Shown one piece after another: positions 24,348-33,589 of a stretch of 64,000 nt of DNA. Source of the stretch: Pseudomonas sp. NC02 (GTDB lineage: Bacteria > Pseudomonadota > Gammaproteobacteria > Pseudomonadales > Pseudomonadaceae); NCBI RefSeq assembly GCF_002874965.1, contig NZ_CP025624.1, forward strand, positions 5,022,001-5,086,000, in the 5' to 3' direction. Made by a program: the position numbers and the translations under genes. The notes below the pieces were generated by a model, which saw only the letters and a list, made by a program, of their open reading frames with translations, was not told where the DNA came from and searched no databases. Position 1 is the first letter of the stretch. Each line of letters begins with the position of its first letter.

Positions 24348-26332
24348 ACTGGCGCTCCTTGCAGACCGAGGGCTTCACGCACCCGGCTCTTGACCTTGAC
24401 CCGGTAGCGCCGGTCCATCGCTGCCAGCAAACCACCGAAGCCGGTGAGCAGGCCGCCGAACCAGATCCAGCGCACAAACGGTTTGACGTGGACCCGCACG
24501 GCCCAGGCGCCATCTCCCAACGGTTCACCCAGGGCGACGTAGAGGTCGCGGGTGAAACCGGCGTCGATCCCGGCTTCGGTCATCATCGAACTTTGCACGG
24601 TGTACAGGCGTTTTTCCGGGTGCAGCACGGCGATTTCCTTACCGTTGCGCACAACGCGTACGGTGCCTTTGTCGGAGGTGAAGTTCGGGCCTTCGAAGTG
24701 CTTGGCGCCTTCGAAAATGAAGTGGTAGCCGGCCAGGTCCATGGACTCGCCGGGGGCCAGGCGCAGATCGCGCTCGGCGCTGTTCTGGCTGGACAACACC
24801 ACACCCAGGGCGCACACGGCGATGCCGATGTGGGCGACCTGCATGCCCCAGTAACTGCGAGTCATGGTCGGCAGGCCTTTGATCAAACCTTTGTGGCGGG
24901 TCTTGTCGATCAGGTCGCGTACACCGGCCAGCAATACCCAGGCCGCGAGCATGAAGGTGGCAAGCACGGCCCAGTTGAAGTCGCCGTAGGCAATCCCGGC
25001 GATCACCGCCAATGCGGCGCTGCCCAGCAGTACCGGGGTGAGCATGCCCACCAGCCATTTCACCGGGGTGTCTTTCCAGCGCACCAGTACGCCGACCGCC
25101 ATCACCACCATCAGCAGCGCCATCAACGGGATGAATAGCGCGTTGAAGTACGGCGGGCCGACGGACAGCTTGGCGCCGCTCAGGGCATCCAGCACCAGCG
25201 GGTACAGGGTACCGAGCAGAATCATCGAGGCCGCCACCACCAGCACCAGGTTATTACCCAGCAGCAGGGTTTCCCGGGACCAGAGGTTGAAGCCCACGTG
25301 GCTCTTGACCACTGGCGCACGCAGGGCGAACAGCGTCAGGGAGCCGCCGACCACGAACAGCAGGAAGATCAGGATGAACACGCCGCGCTCCGGGTCGGAG
25401 GCAAACGCGTGCACCGAGGTCAGTACGCCGGAACGCACCAGGAACGTACCCAGCAGGCTCAGGGAAAACGCGGCGATGGCCAGCAACACGGTCCAGCTTT
25501 TGAACACGCCGCGTTTTTCCGTGACTGCCAGCGAGTGAATCAGCGCGGTGCCCACCAGCCAGGGCATGAAGGAGGCGTTTTCCACCGGGTCCCAGAACCA
25601 CCAGCCGCCCCAGCCGAGTTCGTAGTAGGCCCACCACGAGCCCAGGGTGATGCCGATGCCGAGGAATGCCCAGGCGACGATGGTCCACGGCCGCGACCAG
25701 CGCGCCCAGGCGGCATCGAGACGCCCGCCGAGCAAGGCGGCGATGGCGAAGGCGAAGGCGACCGAGAAACCGACGTAGCCCATGTAGAGCATCGGCGGGT
25801 GCACGATAAGGCCGATGTCTTGCAGCAGCGGGTTGAGGTCGTGCCCGTCGACCGGGATCTGCGGCAGGATGCGGGTGAACGGGTTGGAGGTCATGATCAG
25901 GAACAGCAGGAAGCCGATGCTGATCATGCCCATCACCGCCAGCACCCGGGCCAGCATCACTTGCGGCAGTTGGCGGGAGAAGATCGAGACGGCAAAGGTC
26001 CAGCCGCCGAGGATCAATGCCCACAGCAGCAACGAACCTTCGTGGGCGCCCCACACGGCGCTGAACTTGTAGTACCAGGGCAAGGCGCTGTTGGAGTTAT
26101 TGGCGACGTAGGCGACAGAAAAGTCGTCGGTCATGAAGGCGTAGGTCAGGCAACCGAAGGCGAACACCAGAAAGGCGAACTGGCCCCAGGCAGCCGGCTG
26201 GGCCAGGCTCATCCACAGGCGGTCACCGCGCCAGGCGCCCAGCAACGGGACCACGGCCTGGACGATGGCAAAGCACAGGGCGAGGATCATCGCCAGTTGG
26301 CCCAACTCCGGAATAAACAGTGCGGACGTCAT
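24344..26332 (-). CDS. ccmF: Haem lyase subunit CcmF
   Basis: A 662-residue polytopic membrane protein with about 15 helices. The tryptophan-rich haem-handling motif WGGWWFWDPVENASFMPWL is near residues 235-253, and conserved periplasmic histidines flank it. It attaches haem from holo-CcmE to apocytochrome c together with CcmH and CcmI. The start ATG 26332 is 3 bp after the ccmE stop. Length as expected. Confidence 0.95.
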   Translation of the reverse strand: MTSALFIPELGQLAMILALCFAIVQAVVPLLGAWRGDRLWMSLAQPAAWGQFAFLVFAFGCLTYAFMTDDFSVAYVANNSNSALPWYYKFSAVWGAHEGSLLLWALILGGWTFAVSIFSRQLPQVMLARVLAVMGMISIGFLLFLIMTSNPFTRILPQIPVDGHDLNPLLQDIGLIVHPPMLYMGYVGFSVAFAFAIAALLGGRLDAAWARWSRPWTIVAWAFLGIGITLGSWWAYYELGWGGWWFWDPVENASFMPWLVGTALIHSLAVTEKRGVFKSWTVLLAIAAFSLSLLGTFLVRSGVLTSVHAFASDPERGVFILIFLLFVVGGSLTLFALRAPVVKSHVGFNLWSRETLLLGNNLVLVVAASMILLGTLYPLVLDALSGAKLSVGPPYFNALFIPLMALLMVVMAVGVLVRWKDTPVKWLVGMLTPVLLGSAALAVIAGIAYGDFNWAVLATFMLAAWVLLAGVRDLIDKTRHKGLIKGLPTMTRSYWGMQVAHIGIAVCALGVVLSSQNSAERDLRLAPGESMDLAGYHFIFEGAKHFEGPNFTSDKGTVRVVRNGKEIAVLHPEKRLYTVQSSMMTEAGIDAGFTRDLYVALGEPLGDGAWAVRVHVKPFVRWIWFGGLLTGFGGLLAAMDRRYRVKVKSRVREALGLQGAPV

Positions 26333-26335
26333 GAC

Positions 26336-26791
26336 TTAGCCCTCCTTGGCAGGGGTCGGGGCGGATTGGCCGCTGTCTTTGAGGGCCTTGGTGACTTCCG
26401 GCGGCATGTATTTTTCATCGTGCTTGGCCAGCACTTCATCGGCCACCACCACGCCGTCGGCGTTGAGCTTGCCGAGGGCAACGATGCCCTGCCCTTCGCG
26501 GAACAGGTCCGGGAGGATGCCGCGGTAGGTGATGGTCACGGATTTGTTGAAGTCGGTGACGATGAACTTGACGTCCAGGGAGTCGCCGGAGCGTTGCAAC
26601 GAGCCTTTCTCGACCATGCCACCGGCACGGATTCGGGTGTCCAGCGGCGCTTCGCCGTTGGCGATCTGGGTCGGGGTGTAGAACAGGTTGATGTTCTCCC
26701 GCAGGGCGCTCAGGGCCAGGGTCACGGCAATGCCGACACCGGCCATGATGGCCAGGATGATCAACAGACGCTTTCTACGCAGCGGATTCAC
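26336..26791 (-). CDS. ccmE: Periplasmic haem chaperone CcmE
   Basis: A 151-residue OB-fold protein with an N-terminal anchor ([20 protein letters not shown]). Haem is bound covalently by the histidine in [13 protein letters not shown] near residue 125, also with the conserved tyrosine. The start is GTG 26791 ([10 protein letters not shown]), overlapping the ccmD stop as GTGA; the longer frame to 26890 lies across ccmD. It receives haem from CcmC/CcmABCD and passes it to CcmF. Confidence 0.94.
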   Translation of the reverse strand: MNPLRRKRLLIILAIMAGVGIAVTLALSALRENINLFYTPTQIANGEAPLDTRIRAGGMVEKGSLQRSGDSLDVKFIVTDFNKSVTITYRGILPDLFREGQGIVALGKLNADGVVVADEVLAKHDEKYMPPEVTKALKDSGQSAPTPAKEG

Positions 26792-26964
26792 TTTTCGGTC
26801 TCCCGGCGCAAACGACGCGCCTCTTGTTGCAGGTAACGCTTGCGGGCCAGGATCGGCGCGGCGACGTTGAAGGCCAGCACCGCCAGGCAAATGCCATAGG
26901 CCGTCCAGACGTACAGGGCGTGATGGCCCATGGCGAGAAAATCACTGAAAGAGTTGAAGCTCAT
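26788..26964 (-). CDS. ccmD: Haem exporter subunit CcmD
   Basis: A 58-residue single-span membrane protein: a hydrophobic helix [20 protein letters not shown] followed by a basic tail [18 protein letters not shown], the standard CcmD layout. It helps release holo-CcmE from CcmC. ATG 26964 ([13 protein letters not shown]) overlaps the ccmC stop by 4 bp. Confidence 0.92.
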   Translation of the reverse strand: MSFNSFSDFLAMGHHALYVWTAYGICLAVLAFNVAAPILARKRYLQQEARRLRRETEK

Positions 26965-27716
26965 CCACGGGCTCCCAGGCTGTTTTGCACTTCGGCCTTG
27001 ACCCAACTGGTGCGGGCTTCACGCTTGAGCACTTCGAGGCGCATGCGCAGCAGCAGCACGGCGCCAAAAAAACAGTAGAACCCCAGCACCATCAGCAGCA
27101 GCGGCGCCCACATTTCCACGGGCATTGCCGGCTTTTCGGTGAGGGTGAAGGTGGCGCCCTGGTGCAGGGTGTTCCACCACTCCACCGAGTATTTGATGAT
27201 CGGGATGTTGATCACGCCGACGATCGCCAGCACCGCGCAGGCCTTGGCGGCGCTGTCACGGTTGCTGATGGCGTTGCCCAGGGCAATCAGGCCGAAGTAC
27301 AGGAACAGCAGGATCAGCATCGAGGTGAGTCGCGCATCCCATACCCACCACGAACCCCAGGTCGGCTTGCCCCAGATCGCGCCGGTGACCAGCGCCACGG
27401 CGGTCATCCAGGCACCGATGGGCGCGGCGCATTGCAGGGCCACATCCGCCAGTTTCATCTTCCACACCAGGCCGACGATGCCGCACACCGCCAGCATCAC
27501 GTAGCAGGACTGGGCCAGCATCGCGGCAGGCACGTGGATGTAGATGATGCGAAAGCTGTTGCCTTGCTGATAGTCCGGCGGCGCGAAGGCCAGGCCCCAG
27601 ACCAGGCCGATGCCGATCAGCAATACCGCGGCGATGCTCAACCACGGCAGCAGTTTGCCACTGATGCCGTAAAACCATTTGGGCGAGCCGAGCTTGTGAA
27701 ACCAGGTCCAGTTCAT
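26961..27716 (-). CDS. ccmC: Haem transporter subunit CcmC
   Basis: A 251-residue six-helix membrane protein. The W-rich motif [18 protein letters not shown] lies near residues 120-137. It binds haem and attaches it to CcmE. It is separated from ccmB by 85 bp without a visible terminator, so it is likely still in one transcript. Sequence complete and typical. Confidence 0.95.
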   Translation of the reverse strand: MNWTWFHKLGSPKWFYGISGKLLPWLSIAAVLLIGIGLVWGLAFAPPDYQQGNSFRIIYIHVPAAMLAQSCYVMLAVCGIVGLVWKMKLADVALQCAAPIGAWMTAVALVTGAIWGKPTWGSWWVWDARLTSMLILLFLYFGLIALGNAISNRDSAAKACAVLAIVGVINIPIIKYSVEWWNTLHQGATFTLTEKPAMPVEMWAPLLLMVLGFYCFFGAVLLLRMRLEVLKREARTSWVKAEVQNSLGARG

Positions 27717-27801
27717 GCTGTTTCCATCACGGTTGCTTCTCGTCGTTGCGAGAAGCTTAGGGTCTTTACTGGTTAAGGTTCTATCGCTTAACCAGACCTC
27801 A

Positions 27802-28470
27802 TTATTCGCCGACGCTGATCTTCAGGCCAGCCGCTATAGCAAAGGGTGTCAGGGTTACCGCCAGGGCGGCCAGGCTGCCAAGCCACAGGAGGTAACCGGT
27901 CGCCGCCATGCCCTGGAGCGCGGCTTGCAACGCGCCGCTGCCCAGGATCAACACCGGGATATACAAAGGCAAGATCAGCAGCGCCAACAACAGGCCACCG
28001 CGTTTCAAACCGACGGTCAGTGCCGCACCTACGGCGCCCAGTAGACTGAGAACCGGCGTGCCAAGCAACAAGGAAAGGAGCAACACCGGCAGGCATTCGG
28101 TGGGCAACCCCAGCATCATCGCCAGCAGCGGCGCGAGCAATACCAGCGCCAGGCCGGAAAACGCCCAGTGTGCCAGTACCTTGGCCAATACCAGAAGTGG
28201 CAGGGGGTGCGACGAAAGGACCCACTGTTCGAGGGAACCGTCTTCAAAATCACTGCGAAACAGCCCGTCCAGCGAGAGCAGGACTGACAAAAGCGCCGCC
28301 ACCCAGACCAGTCCCGGAGACAAGGTTTGCAACAGTTTAGTCTCGGGGCCCACCGCCAACGGGAACAGCGCGATCACAATCGCGAAGAACACCAGCGGGT
28401 TGGCCAATTCGGCCGGACGGCGACAGAGTAACCGCGCTTCGCGGGCGACCAACAGGGCAAATACGCTCAT
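27802..28470 (-). CDS. ccmB: Haem exporter permease CcmB
   Basis: A 222-residue membrane protein with about six hydrophobic segments ([40 protein letters not shown]). With the ATPase CcmA it forms the ABC complex that drives release of haem-loaded CcmE. ATG 28470 forms an ATGA overlap with the ccmA stop; the open frame further upstream is antiphase ccmA sequence. Confidence 0.93.
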   Translation of the reverse strand: MSVFALLVAREARLLCRRPAELANPLVFFAIVIALFPLAVGPETKLLQTLSPGLVWVAALLSVLLSLDGLFRSDFEDGSLEQWVLSSHPLPLLVLAKVLAHWAFSGLALVLLAPLLAMMLGLPTECLPVLLLSLLLGTPVLSLLGAVGAALTVGLKRGGLLLALLILPLYIPVLILGSGALQAALQGMAATGYLLWLGSLAALAVTLTPFAIAAGLKISVGE

Positions 28471-29102
28471 ACCGCCCACCGGCCCAGGTCGAGGTCGCGG
28501 TAACCGGCGGGCATGCGCGTCAAGGTGTGGTGAGTGGTCAGGACAACCATGCCGCCCTGCTCGCAGTGCGCGGCAAGGTGTTCTTCCAATTGGGCAACGA
28601 CTTGTTTGTCGAGGGCGGTGAAGGGTTCGTCGAGAATCCATAGCGGCGGGCCGTCGAGATACAAACGGGCCAGGGCCACGCGGCGCTGCTGGCCGGCGGA
28701 CAGGGTGTGGCAGGGAACGTCTTCGAAACCCTTGAGACCAACCGCGGCCAGCGCCTGCCAGATCGCCTCGCGGCTGGCGGGATGATGCAGGGCGCTGAGC
28801 CAACTGAGGTTTTCTTCAGCGGTAAGCACATCCTTGATTCCGGCGGCGTGGCCGATCCAGATCAGGTTGCGCGCCAGCTCGGTGCGCTGCTCGTGCAACG
28901 GTTTGCCGTTGAGCCGCACTTCCCCCGCCGTCGGCTGCATCAGCCCGGCCAGCAGGCGCAACAGGCTGGTCTTGCCGCTGCCGTTGGGGCCGCTGACCTG
29001 TACCATGTCGCCGCCCGCCAGACGCAGTTCGAGGTGTTCGAACAGCATCCGCAGGTCACGTTCACAGGCGAGCGCTACGGCTTCTAGAAGAGGGCTGGTC
29101 AA
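28467..29102 (-). CDS. ccmA: Haem exporter ATPase CcmA
   Basis: A 211-residue ABC ATPase: Walker [12 protein letters not shown] (about 39-49), signature [14 protein letters not shown], Walker [13 protein letters not shown]. First gene of the cytochrome c maturation operon. It is preceded by a 198-bp region shared with the divergent fliK-like gene, with a TATAAT -10 box about 141 bp upstream. Confidence 0.94.
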   Translation of the reverse strand: MTSPLLEAVALACERDLRMLFEHLELRLAGGDMVQVSGPNGSGKTSLLRLLAGLMQPTAGEVRLNGKPLHEQRTELARNLIWIGHAAGIKDVLTAEENLSWLSALHHPASREAIWQALAAVGLKGFEDVPCHTLSAGQQRRVALARLYLDGPPLWILDEPFTALDKQVVAQLEEHLAAHCEQGGMVVLTTHHTLTRMPAGYRDLDLGRWAV

Positions 29103-29242
29103 GAGATCGCGGGCCTTTACGGTTCAAGTCGGCGGTGGAACGGCCGTTAAAGAGATGCACATTAACTGCTTTGGCGACCGTTTTTAGAGAGCTGGATCAA
29201 TCAGTTGTGTTGTTTTTAACGCTCTCTTTGAAGACGGGCGGC

Positions 29243-29248
29243 ATTATA
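29243..29248 (-). promoter_or_regulatory. TATAAT -10 element, candidate ccm promoter
   Basis: A perfect TATAAT reading towards ccmA. The -35 region 17 bp upstream (TCTTTA) is a poor match, so an activator or alternative sigma factor may be needed. It would give a leader of about 130 nt. Confidence 0.5.
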
Positions 29249-29300
29249 CATGTGATGCCCTACTCTAAAGAGGGCAATTTCCCCTGAGACGGCGCGCACG

Positions 29301-30884
29301 ATGACCGGTGAGATCAATCTTCCCACGCTCCCCCCGACGCTTCCGGCCGGGCCTGCGCCCGCGCCTGCAGCGGGCGAGTTGCTGAAACTGCTGGAGCCGC
29401 AGACCGGCCTGATCGACCCCGGAAAAACCGTAAATGCCGAGGTGCTGGCACTGAAACAAGGCGGCGATGCATTTCAGTTGCTGCTCAAGCTGACCCTGGA
29501 AGGCGGCCGGCAAACCCTGGTGCAGGCCAGCAGCAGCCAGCCGCTGCCGCTGGGTACCCAGGTGGAAGTCAGCCAGACGCCGTCGGGCAATTTGTCCATC
29601 AGCCTGCAGCAGGCCCTGAGTTCCAGCGTCGCCGCGCTGACGCGTATCGATACCAGCCAGTTACCGGTGGGCACCCTGCTGCAAGGCAAGGTGCTGACCA
29701 CCCAGGCGCTGCCACAGGGCGCCAACCAGCCGGTGGTGTATCGCTCACTGGTGTCGGTGCTCAATAACGTCCTCAGCGGCGCGACCCTGACCGTCGAAAG
29801 TCCGCAGCCCTTGCGCGTCGGCAGCCTGCTCAGCGCCGTGGTGCAAAGTGCGCAGACCTTGAGCTTTGTACCGCTGAGCGGGCGCCAGGACCAATTGGCC
29901 GTGGCCCAGCAACTCTCCACCCAGCAAAGCCGCCAGGGCTCGCTGGACGTGGTATTCACCGCGCTGCAAAGCCTGCCGGCGACCAGCAGCGACAGCACCG
30001 GGGCCGACCTGCGCGCCGCCGCCGAGCGTTTGCTCGCCGGCCTGCCCGACCTGGCCCAGGCCAGCAACCCCAAGGTGCTGGCGCAACTGATCCAGAACAG
30101 CGGGACCTTCCTCGAAGCCAAGTTGCTGGCCGGGCAAAACCCGCAGATACCGCCGCTGGACATGAAAGGCGCGCTGCTGCGCTTCGTCGCCGACCTGCTG
30201 CCATCCCTGCCCGCCAGCACCAATCTGAATGCGATCCTCGCTGCCAACACCCTGGCGCAGTTGCTGCCCAGCTTCGTACGCAGCCCGCTGGGCACCCTCG
30301 GCCAGGTCGGCGCCAGGCAGGCGCCCGCAGGCTTTCCGCTGCCCGATCGGCTGATGCAACGCCTGGAAGGTGAAAGTGACCTGGAAAACCTGCTGCGCCT
30401 GGCCGCCGGGGCCATCTCCCGCCTGCAAAGCCATCAGCTGTCGAGCCTGGAGCAGACCGGTACCACCGCCGACGGCAAGCTCTTGACCACCTGGCAGCTG
30501 GAAATCCCCATGCGCACCTTGCAGGACATCGTGCCGTTGCAGGTCAAGTTCCAGCGGGAAGAACCGGCGCCCGACAAGGAACAGCCGGAACGCAAGGACA
30601 GCAAGGATCCCAAGCAAATGCTCTGGCGCGTGGAAATGGCGCTCGACATGGAGCCGCTCGGCCCGTTGCAGGTCCAGGCGCAACTGAGCCAGGGCAAACT
30701 GTCGAGCCAGTTGTGGGCGACCCGGCCCTTCACCGCCAGCCTGATCGAAAGCCACCTGGGCAGCCTGCGCGAGCGCCTGGTGTCGTCGGGACTCAACGTC
30801 GGCGACCTCGACTGCCACCTCGGTACCCCACCACGGGGCCCGAAAACCGGGCTTGAACAACGCTGGGTGGATGAAACCGCATGA
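29301..30884 (+). CDS. FliK-like protein (second flagellar hook-length-control family member)
   Basis: A 527-residue protein. The N-terminal 280 residues are Gln/Leu/Ser-rich and low in charge. The C-terminal region (about 395-510) has the Flg_hook-type domain: MALDMEPLGPLQVQAQLSQG, then LWATRPFTASLIESHLGSLR and ERLVSSGLNVGDLDCHLG, as in FliK. The genuine fliK is at 52869. Its 3' end overlaps by 4 bp (ATGA) a gene for an isolated FlhB C-terminal domain, the partner FliK acts on in the export switch. A role in type III export specificity is suggested by this pairing but not shown. Divergent from ccmA. Confidence 0.8.
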   Translation: MTGEINLPTLPPTLPAGPAPAPAAGELLKLLEPQTGLIDPGKTVNAEVLALKQGGDAFQLLLKLTLEGGRQTLVQASSSQPLPLGTQVEVSQTPSGNLSISLQQALSSSVAALTRIDTSQLPVGTLLQGKVLTTQALPQGANQPVVYRSLVSVLNNVLSGATLTVESPQPLRVGSLLSAVVQSAQTLSFVPLSGRQDQLAVAQQLSTQQSRQGSLDVVFTALQSLPATSSDSTGADLRAAAERLLAGLPDLAQASNPKVLAQLIQNSGTFLEAKLLAGQNPQIPPLDMKGALLRFVADLLPSLPASTNLNAILAANTLAQLLPSFVRSPLGTLGQVGARQAPAGFPLPDRLMQRLEGESDLENLLRLAAGAISRLQSHQLSSLEQTGTTADGKLLTTWQLEIPMRTLQDIVPLQVKFQREEPAPDKEQPERKDSKDPKQMLWRVEMALDMEPLGPLQVQAQLSQGKLSSQLWATRPFTASLIESHLGSLRERLVSSGLNVGDLDCHLGTPPRGPKTGLEQRWVDETA

Positions 30885-31210
30885 AAAACCCCAACCCGCC
30901 CCGCCAGGCCATCGCCCTCAAATACGACGGGCAACAAGCGCCGACCCTGACCGCCAAGGGCGACGATGCCCTGGCCGAAGCCATCCTCAAGCTGGCCCGG
31001 GAGAACGAAGTCCCGATTTACGAAAATGCCGAGCTGGTCAAATTACTGGCACGCATGGAGTTGGGCGACAGCATCCCGGAAGAGTTGTACCGCACCGTCG
31101 CCGAGATCATCGCGTTTGCCTGGACGCTGAAGGGCAAGTTCCCGGTGGGCTACGACCCGGACGCGGGGCCGGTGGAGCGGGATGTGACGGAAAGAGGCGA
31201 CGATTATTAA
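30881..31210 (+). CDS. FlhB C-terminal-domain homologue (FhlX-like)
   Basis: A 109-residue protein that aligns with the cytoplasmic end of FlhB after its autocleavage site: RQAIALKYDGQQAPTLTAKG corresponds to YAVALKYDPEKGGAPMLLAK in FlhB at 47283-48419. It has neither the NPTH cleavage motif nor membrane segments, so it resembles only the released FlhB-CC fragment. In other bacteria such FhlX/FlhX proteins can partly replace FlhB-CC. It overlaps the FliK-like gene by 4 bp, forming a small operon. Confidence 0.85.
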   Translation: MKNPNPPRQAIALKYDGQQAPTLTAKGDDALAEAILKLARENEVPIYENAELVKLLARMELGDSIPEELYRTVAEIIAFAWTLKGKFPVGYDPDAGPVERDVTERGDDY

Positions 31211-31224
31211 GGTGGGAGCCGGCT

Positions 31225-31359
31225 GATCGTTCCCACGCTCTGCGTGGGAACGCCGCCTCGGACGCTCCGCGTCCAACTGGCGCTGCAACGTTCAAGTCTT
31301 GCGCAGGGGTGACGCGGAGCGTCACGGGATGCATTCCCACGCAGAGCGTGGGAATGATC
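31225..31359. repeat. Long inverted-repeat element, copy 2
   Basis: Near-identical in plan to 17846-17965: outer arms GATCGTTCCCACGC... and ...GCGTGGGAATGATC, inner hairpins ACGCTCCGCGT and GACGCGGAGCGTC, and the shared GTCTTGCGCAG spacer. It lies between the FlhB-like gene and the AAA ATPase gene. Non-coding. Confidence 0.85.
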
Positions 31360-31437
31360 AGTTGCGGTGGGTGGTGTATAGCAATTATATCTTTCGAGGT
31401 ATAGATTATCCCGAACCCGATAGTTCAGGATAAACCC

Positions 31438-32601
31438 ATGAGCCCTACCCGCCCGATTCTCAGTCGAAAGCTACTCGCCGAAGCGCTCGCCCGTGATCTG
31501 GCAGGCGAGTCATTTGCCGACTACAGCTCCGGCATGTTCCTCGCGGCTCCGCGCCGTACCGGCAAGAGTACGTTCCTGCGCAACGACCTTATCCCCGAGT
31601 GCAAGGCCCGGGGCTGGCTGCCGGTTTACGTGGACCTGTGGATGAACCGCGAAGTCGACCCCGCCGAACTGATCTCCGGCGCCATCGGCAAAGCCCTGGG
31701 CGAGTTCGAAAGCGCAGTGAGCAAAGCGGCCAAGAAGGCCGGTATCGACAAGATCAGCCTGCTGCGCACCTTGAGTTGGGATTTCACCAAACCGCAATTG
31801 CCCGCCGGCACCACGCTCAGCCACGCCCTGGACGTGCTGCACCAGGTCTCGGGGCAAATGATCGTGCTGATCGTGGACGAGGCCCAGCACGCCCTCAACA
31901 GCGAAGGCGGGGTGAACGCCATGTTCGCCCTCAAGGCGGCACGGGATCATCTCAACGGCAGCAGCACGGCCGATGGCCTGCGCCTGGTCTTCACCGGCTC
32001 CAGCCGGGACAAACTGGCCAACCTGGTACTCAAGAGCAAACAACCGTTCTTCGGCGCCCACATCACACCGTTCCCGCTGTTGAGCCGGGATTTCGTCGAG
32101 TTCGTGACGGACCTCTGGAACCAGCGCCTGGCCGCGACCAACCAGTTCAACCTGGAGGACATGGACTATGCCTTCCAGCTCGTTGGCCGGCGCCCGGAAA
32201 TGCTCAACAAACTACTGACCGAAGTGAGCGTGGGTCTTGGCGAAGCCAGCAACCTTGGCGAGTTGCTGAGGACCGGGGCACTCAATCACCAGGCCGGCAT
32301 CTGGAGCGATTACGAGAGCGCCTACAACGACCTCTCGCCCCTGCAACAGGCGGTACTTGAAGTGATGGGCGAACGAACCCTGGGCAAGCAGGCGTTCTCG
32401 CCTTTTGCGGAGAAAACCTTCCAGGATGTGAACCGCAAGCTGGAACAGGCCCAGGTCGAGCCGAACGCCAGCACACCAAACGTGCAGAAAGCACTGGAAG
32501 TGTTGCGGGAGAAGGAGTTGGTCTGGAAAGCCAACCGTGGTGAATATGCTTTGGAGGACTCGACCATGGCCGAATGGCTGAGCAACCGGCACCGGCTATA
32601 A
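31438..32601 (+). CDS. AAA-family ATPase, orphan
   Basis: A 387-residue P-loop ATPase. Walker A APRRTGKST (37-45), Walker B MIVLIVDEAQ (141-150), a sensor-like LVFTGSSRDKL (about 180-190), and a C-terminal winged-helix-like part (LSPLQQAVLEVMGERTLGKQ then VQKALEVLREKELVWKANRG). It resembles AAA ATPases of the archaeal-type or ORC/TniB-like groups often linked to mobile or defence loci, but I do not recognise a named family. No partner gene is adjacent. It follows the repeat element at 31225 and is convergent with the DUF2802 gene, so it looks inserted into the flagellar locus. GC content is similar to its neighbours. Confidence 0.75.
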   Translation: MSPTRPILSRKLLAEALARDLAGESFADYSSGMFLAAPRRTGKSTFLRNDLIPECKARGWLPVYVDLWMNREVDPAELISGAIGKALGEFESAVSKAAKKAGIDKISLLRTLSWDFTKPQLPAGTTLSHALDVLHQVSGQMIVLIVDEAQHALNSEGGVNAMFALKAARDHLNGSSTADGLRLVFTGSSRDKLANLVLKSKQPFFGAHITPFPLLSRDFVEFVTDLWNQRLAATNQFNLEDMDYAFQLVGRRPEMLNKLLTEVSVGLGEASNLGELLRTGALNHQAGIWSDYESAYNDLSPLQQAVLEVMGERTLGKQAFSPFAEKTFQDVNRKLEQAQVEPNASTPNVQKALEVLREKELVWKANRGEYALEDSTMAEWLSNRHRL

Positions 32602-32626
32602 GCTGCAAGCAATACCGCTTGCAGCT
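32601..32626. terminator. Inverted repeat between convergent genes, terminator-like
   Basis: AGCTGCAAGC-AATACC-GCTTGCAGCT, a perfect 10-bp stem starting at the stop codon of the AAA ATPase gene. No T-run follows on either strand, so it may be a transcript-end stabiliser or weak bidirectional terminator. Confidence 0.5.
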
Positions 32627-32634
32627 CGTAACCT

Positions 32635-33030
32635 TCAGTTGTCCTTGTGCAACCGGCTCATCAACTGCGCTTCAGCCTGGGTCAACCCGCAGGACTGGGT
32701 CAGCTCATCCACCGTGGCGCCCATGCCCACCAGCTTCGCCGCCTGGGCGAATGAGAGGCTCGACGGGTCACGCTGTTCGAGTGCCGACAGCTTGTCCGGC
32801 AACGGCGCCAGCACCGAACGCAGCTCGTGCACTTCATCACCCACACGCACCGCACTTTGCTGGAAGTGGTCGACCCGCTTGGCCAGCTCCAGGATCCGCC
32901 GGTCGCGCACAGCGTCGCGCTCGACTTGTCGAGTGGCCAATTCCCGTTGCTGGCGAACATAACGCAGCAGGAAGCCCAGGGTCCCGGCCCAAAGGATGGC
33001 CAGGACGATCACCGCTACCTCAAGAAACAA
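32635..33030 (-). CDS. DUF2802 protein at the end of the chemotaxis operon
   Basis: A 131-residue protein. An N-terminal membrane helix (VAVIVLAILWAGTLGFLLRY) is followed by a coiled-coil-like charged region (RQQRELATRQVERDAV, about 25-85) and a small C-terminal domain with LSFAQAAKLVGMGATVDELT, then CGLTQAEAQLM, resembling a helix-turn-helix. The DUF2802 family sits next to cheW in Pseudomonas flagellar loci; its function is not known to me. It starts directly after the cheW stop. Confidence 0.82.
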   Translation of the reverse strand: MFLEVAVIVLAILWAGTLGFLLRYVRQQRELATRQVERDAVRDRRILELAKRVDHFQQSAVRVGDEVHELRSVLAPLPDKLSALEQRDPSSLSFAQAAKLVGMGATVDELTQSCGLTQAEAQLMSRLHKDN

Positions 33031-33516
33031 TCAGATATTCTCCAGGTCCTGCCACTCTTCTTCGCTCATCATCTTGTCCAGCTCAACCAGAATCAGCAGT
33101 TCGCCGTTCTTGTTGCAGACACCCTGGATGAACTTGGCCGATTCTTCGTTGCCGACGTTCGGCGCAGTCTCGACTTCGGATTGGCGCAGGTAAACCACTT
33201 CCGCCACGCTGTCGACCATGATCCCGACCACTTGCTTGTCGGCTTCGATGATCACGATGCGGGTGTTGTCGTTGACTTCGGTCGGCACCAGGCCAAAACG
33301 CTGGCGGGTGTCGATCACGGTCACCACGTTGCCGCGCAGGTTGATGATGCCCAGCACATAGCTTGGGGCACCCGGAACCGGAGCGATTTCGGTGTAGCGC
33401 AGCACTTCCTGCACACGCATCACGTTGATGCCATAGGACTCGTTGTCCAGCTTGAAGGTGACCCATTGCAGGATTGGATCATCCACCAGACCTTGTGCGG
33501 ACACTGACTTGTTCAT
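33031..33516 (-). CDS. cheW: Chemotaxis coupling protein CheW
   Basis: A 161-residue scaffold with one CheW beta-barrel domain: LQWVTFKLDNESYGINVMRV near residue 16, VPGAPSYVLGIINLRGNV in the middle, and EESAKFIQGVCNKNGELLIL towards the end. It links CheA to chemoreceptors. It lies 73 bp after parP, with a strong hairpin in the gap, and is followed immediately by the DUF2802 gene. Confidence 0.93.
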   Translation of the reverse strand: MNKSVSAQGLVDDPILQWVTFKLDNESYGINVMRVQEVLRYTEIAPVPGAPSYVLGIINLRGNVVTVIDTRQRFGLVPTEVNDNTRIVIIEADKQVVGIMVDSVAEVVYLRQSEVETAPNVGNEESAKFIQGVCNKNGELLILVELDKMMSEEEWQDLENI

Positions 33517-33562
33517 ACTCCAGACCCCTTCAAATACCGTTGGTTACGGTGTGTGTTCTTGG

Positions 33563-33580
33563 GCAGCGCCGTAGCGCTGC
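33563..33580 (-). other. Strong mRNA hairpin between parP and cheW
   Basis: GCAGCGC-TACG-GCGCTGC on the transcribed strand, a 7-bp GC-rich stem with a UACG tetraloop. There is no T-run. It may protect the upstream mRNA or separate levels of parP and cheW. Confidence 0.5.
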
Positions 33581-33589
33581 TGCTTGTTA

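Noticed and set aside
25298..26836. A 512-codon open frame on the plus strand opposite ccmF and ccmE
   Set aside because: Composition is dominated by Gln, His, Gly and Glu as expected for the complement of Ala/Leu/Val-rich membrane genes; ccmF is certain.
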